Shown here piece by piece: positions 15,280 through 16,150 of a stretch of 16,150 nt of DNA. Both the position numbers and the translations under genes were made by a program. A model generated the notes under the pieces. That model was not told the origin of the DNA. It saw nothing but the letters and a program-made list of their open reading frames with translations, and made no database searches. The stretch comes from Caldifarciminota bacterium (GTDB lineage: Bacteria > WOR-3 > Hydrothermia > UBA1063 > CAJXJZ01): NCBI GenBank assembly GCA_027073945.1, contig JALTEL010000643.1, positions 1 through 16,150 of the forward strand, read 5' to 3'. Each line of letters begins with the position of its first letter. Within the stretch, counting starts at the first letter, position 1.

Positions 15280-16150
15280 ATCTCAAACCTCTTTATTAAA
15301 TAATTCACCGTGTCATTTAAGCTCATTTTTCTCATAATATGCTGGAGTATAAAATTATACGCCTCTTCCTTCAACTCTTCTTCGTAATCCTTAAACTCTC
15401 CCTTGTTCAAAATATTATCCAAGGCCTTCTTAATAATCTCATAATTCAAATCCCTTGTGTAAATTACGGCATTCTCTCTCAGATGAATTGACGGATTTTT
15501 TAAAAGCTGCTTTATCTGTTCTGATAACTCTTTGCTGTATCCGGATATCTCAACAAAATCAAGTTTTCCCAGTGTGTGTTTCAAATCCTGAATATCCTTT
15601 TCACTAAAAATCTCCACCCTGTAAAATGAAGGCGCATTTTTAATATCAACGCATTCAATATTGCGTGAGCCATTGATATTTACCTTTAAAAAACCACTAT
15701 TAAGACTCTTGCGTCTTGTAAATTCAAACTGCAAAAATGCACCGGGATAAGCGGATTTATTGAATATTTTACATCCATGATAATGGCCTAATGCTATATA
15801 ATCAAAGGGCATTGATTCAAGTCTGTCTATATCCAGTTCTCCTTCCGTGTTGTTCTTTCCAAAGGCACCATGCACAAGTGCAATGTGTCGTGAAGCGTTT
15901 TTCAGTTCAAACATGGGCATATCAAAAAAGGCACTGTAAAAAGCCGTGTCTCTGATAATTTTCACAGGATTTTCAGGCGTTAAAAGCGTAATATTCGGAT
16001 AATCAAAATAGTTTGCAATATCAGGCCTTTTGTAAATGGAATCCGCGGTATATGCATCATGACCCGTAACTTCATTCCCATAGTTCGAGCCGCCTCCGGG
16101 AATTAGAACGGTATGGATATTACTGGATAGTTTGAAAATATCCAGAACCT
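15276..16150 (-). CDS. Mre11/SbcD-like metallophosphoesterase, N-terminus outside the window
   Basis: The frame is open from the right edge to the stop at 15276 (290 visible residues), so the GTG at 15965 is not a likely start. A calcineurin-type phosphoesterase partner of Rad50/SbcC, expected to be a Mn-dependent nuclease at DNA ends. Visible motifs are LIPGG...GHDAY (visible residues about 15-33), ALVHGAFG (about 93-100, the GxxH-type histidine) and ALGHYH (about 117-122, the GHxH ligands). After them comes AYPGAFLQFEF, which resembles the SYPGS region of SbcD. The GNHD motif is interrupted: PG and HD are about 12 residues apart, and no Asn directly precedes the HD. The C-terminal 150 residues are helical and probably bind the ATPase. 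The helper gene downstream overlaps by four bases. Confidence 0.85.
   Translation of the reverse strand, partial: VLDIFKLSSNIHTVLIPGGGSNYGNEVTGHDAYTADSIYKRPDIANYFDYPNITLLTPENPVKIIRDTAFYSAFFDMPMFELKNASRHIALVHGAFGKNNTEGELDIDRLESMPFDYIALGHYHGCKIFNKSAYPGAFLQFEFTRRKSLNSGFLKVNINGSRNIECVDIKNAPSFYRVEIFSEKDIQDLKHTLGKLDFVEISGYSKELSEQIKQLLKNPSIHLRENAVIYTRDLNYEIIKKALDNILNKGEFKDYEEELKEEAYNFILQHIMRKMSLNDTVNYLIKRFEI
15288..15292 (-). promoter_or_regulatory. Ribosome binding site for the TTG start of the Rad50-like gene
   Basis: AGAGG on the minus strand, eight bases before the TTG at 15279-15277 and inside the last codons of the Mre11-like gene. It supports coupled translation of the two partners. Confidence 0.55.

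Noticed and set aside
15276..15965. Complete 229-residue protein starting at GTG 15965
   Set aside because: The same frame stays open upstream to the window edge and encodes phosphoesterase motifs such as PG...GHDAY, so the gene is cut by the edge.
1..16150. CRISPR array, insertion sequence, tRNA or rRNA
   Set aside because: No regularly spaced repeats, transposase-like protein, terminal inverted repeats or recognisable tRNA/rRNA segments were seen; short structured RNAs could still be missed by eye.

Overview
The window comes from an AT-rich genome, most likely a diderm (Gram-negative type) bacterium: it carries a LolC/E-LolD lipoprotein-release pair, and one predicted exported protein has a classical signal peptide. 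The taxon cannot be fixed from the sequence; an uncultured or poorly sampled candidate-phylum lineage is my guess. Genes are packed tightly, with most stop and start codons overlapping. Two modes of translation initiation are visible. Genes at the head of transcripts often have a near-consensus -10 hexamer ending about 7-9 bases before the start codon, which implies leaderless mRNAs. Genes inside operons have Shine-Dalgarno motifs or overlap their upstream neighbour. No rRNA, tRNA, CRISPR array or insertion sequence was seen.

Layout. (1) 1-2763, minus strand: an exported HEAT-repeat protein, an M20 metallopeptidase/deacylase overlapping it across a run of eight G, and the start of an unrecognised gene leaving the left edge. 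(2) 2793-4166, plus strand: an FMN-dependent oxidoreductase with a cysteine cluster, transcribed divergently from the HEAT gene, then a class I SAM methyltransferase. (3) 4163-11058, minus strand: a seven-gene operon with one clear promoter and a strong ribosome binding site: coiled-coil protein, lysS, lolC/E, lolD, FemAB/GNAT-like transferase, GT4 glycosyltransferase and MOP-type flippase. Every junction overlaps, by 4 to 23 bases. It joins lysyl-tRNA synthesis, lipoprotein export and surface-glycan assembly. (4) 11106-11630, minus strand: a small DUF6512-like membrane protein. (5) 11760-12517, plus strand: a leaderless gene for a protein with an E...D...DxK pattern like PD-(D/E)XK nucleases. 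(6) 12523-16150, minus strand: a Rad50/SbcC-like ATPase and its Mre11/SbcD-like partner, whose N-terminus lies beyond the right edge.

The right end is the part most likely to hold something little described. The Rad50-like protein lacks a CxxC zinc hook and has a small beta-rich insertion at the coiled-coil apex, plus a variant P-loop. Its Mre11-like partner has an insertion in the metal-binding GNHD motif. A candidate nuclease converges on them with a five-base gap. Whether the three form one repair or defence unit is inference.
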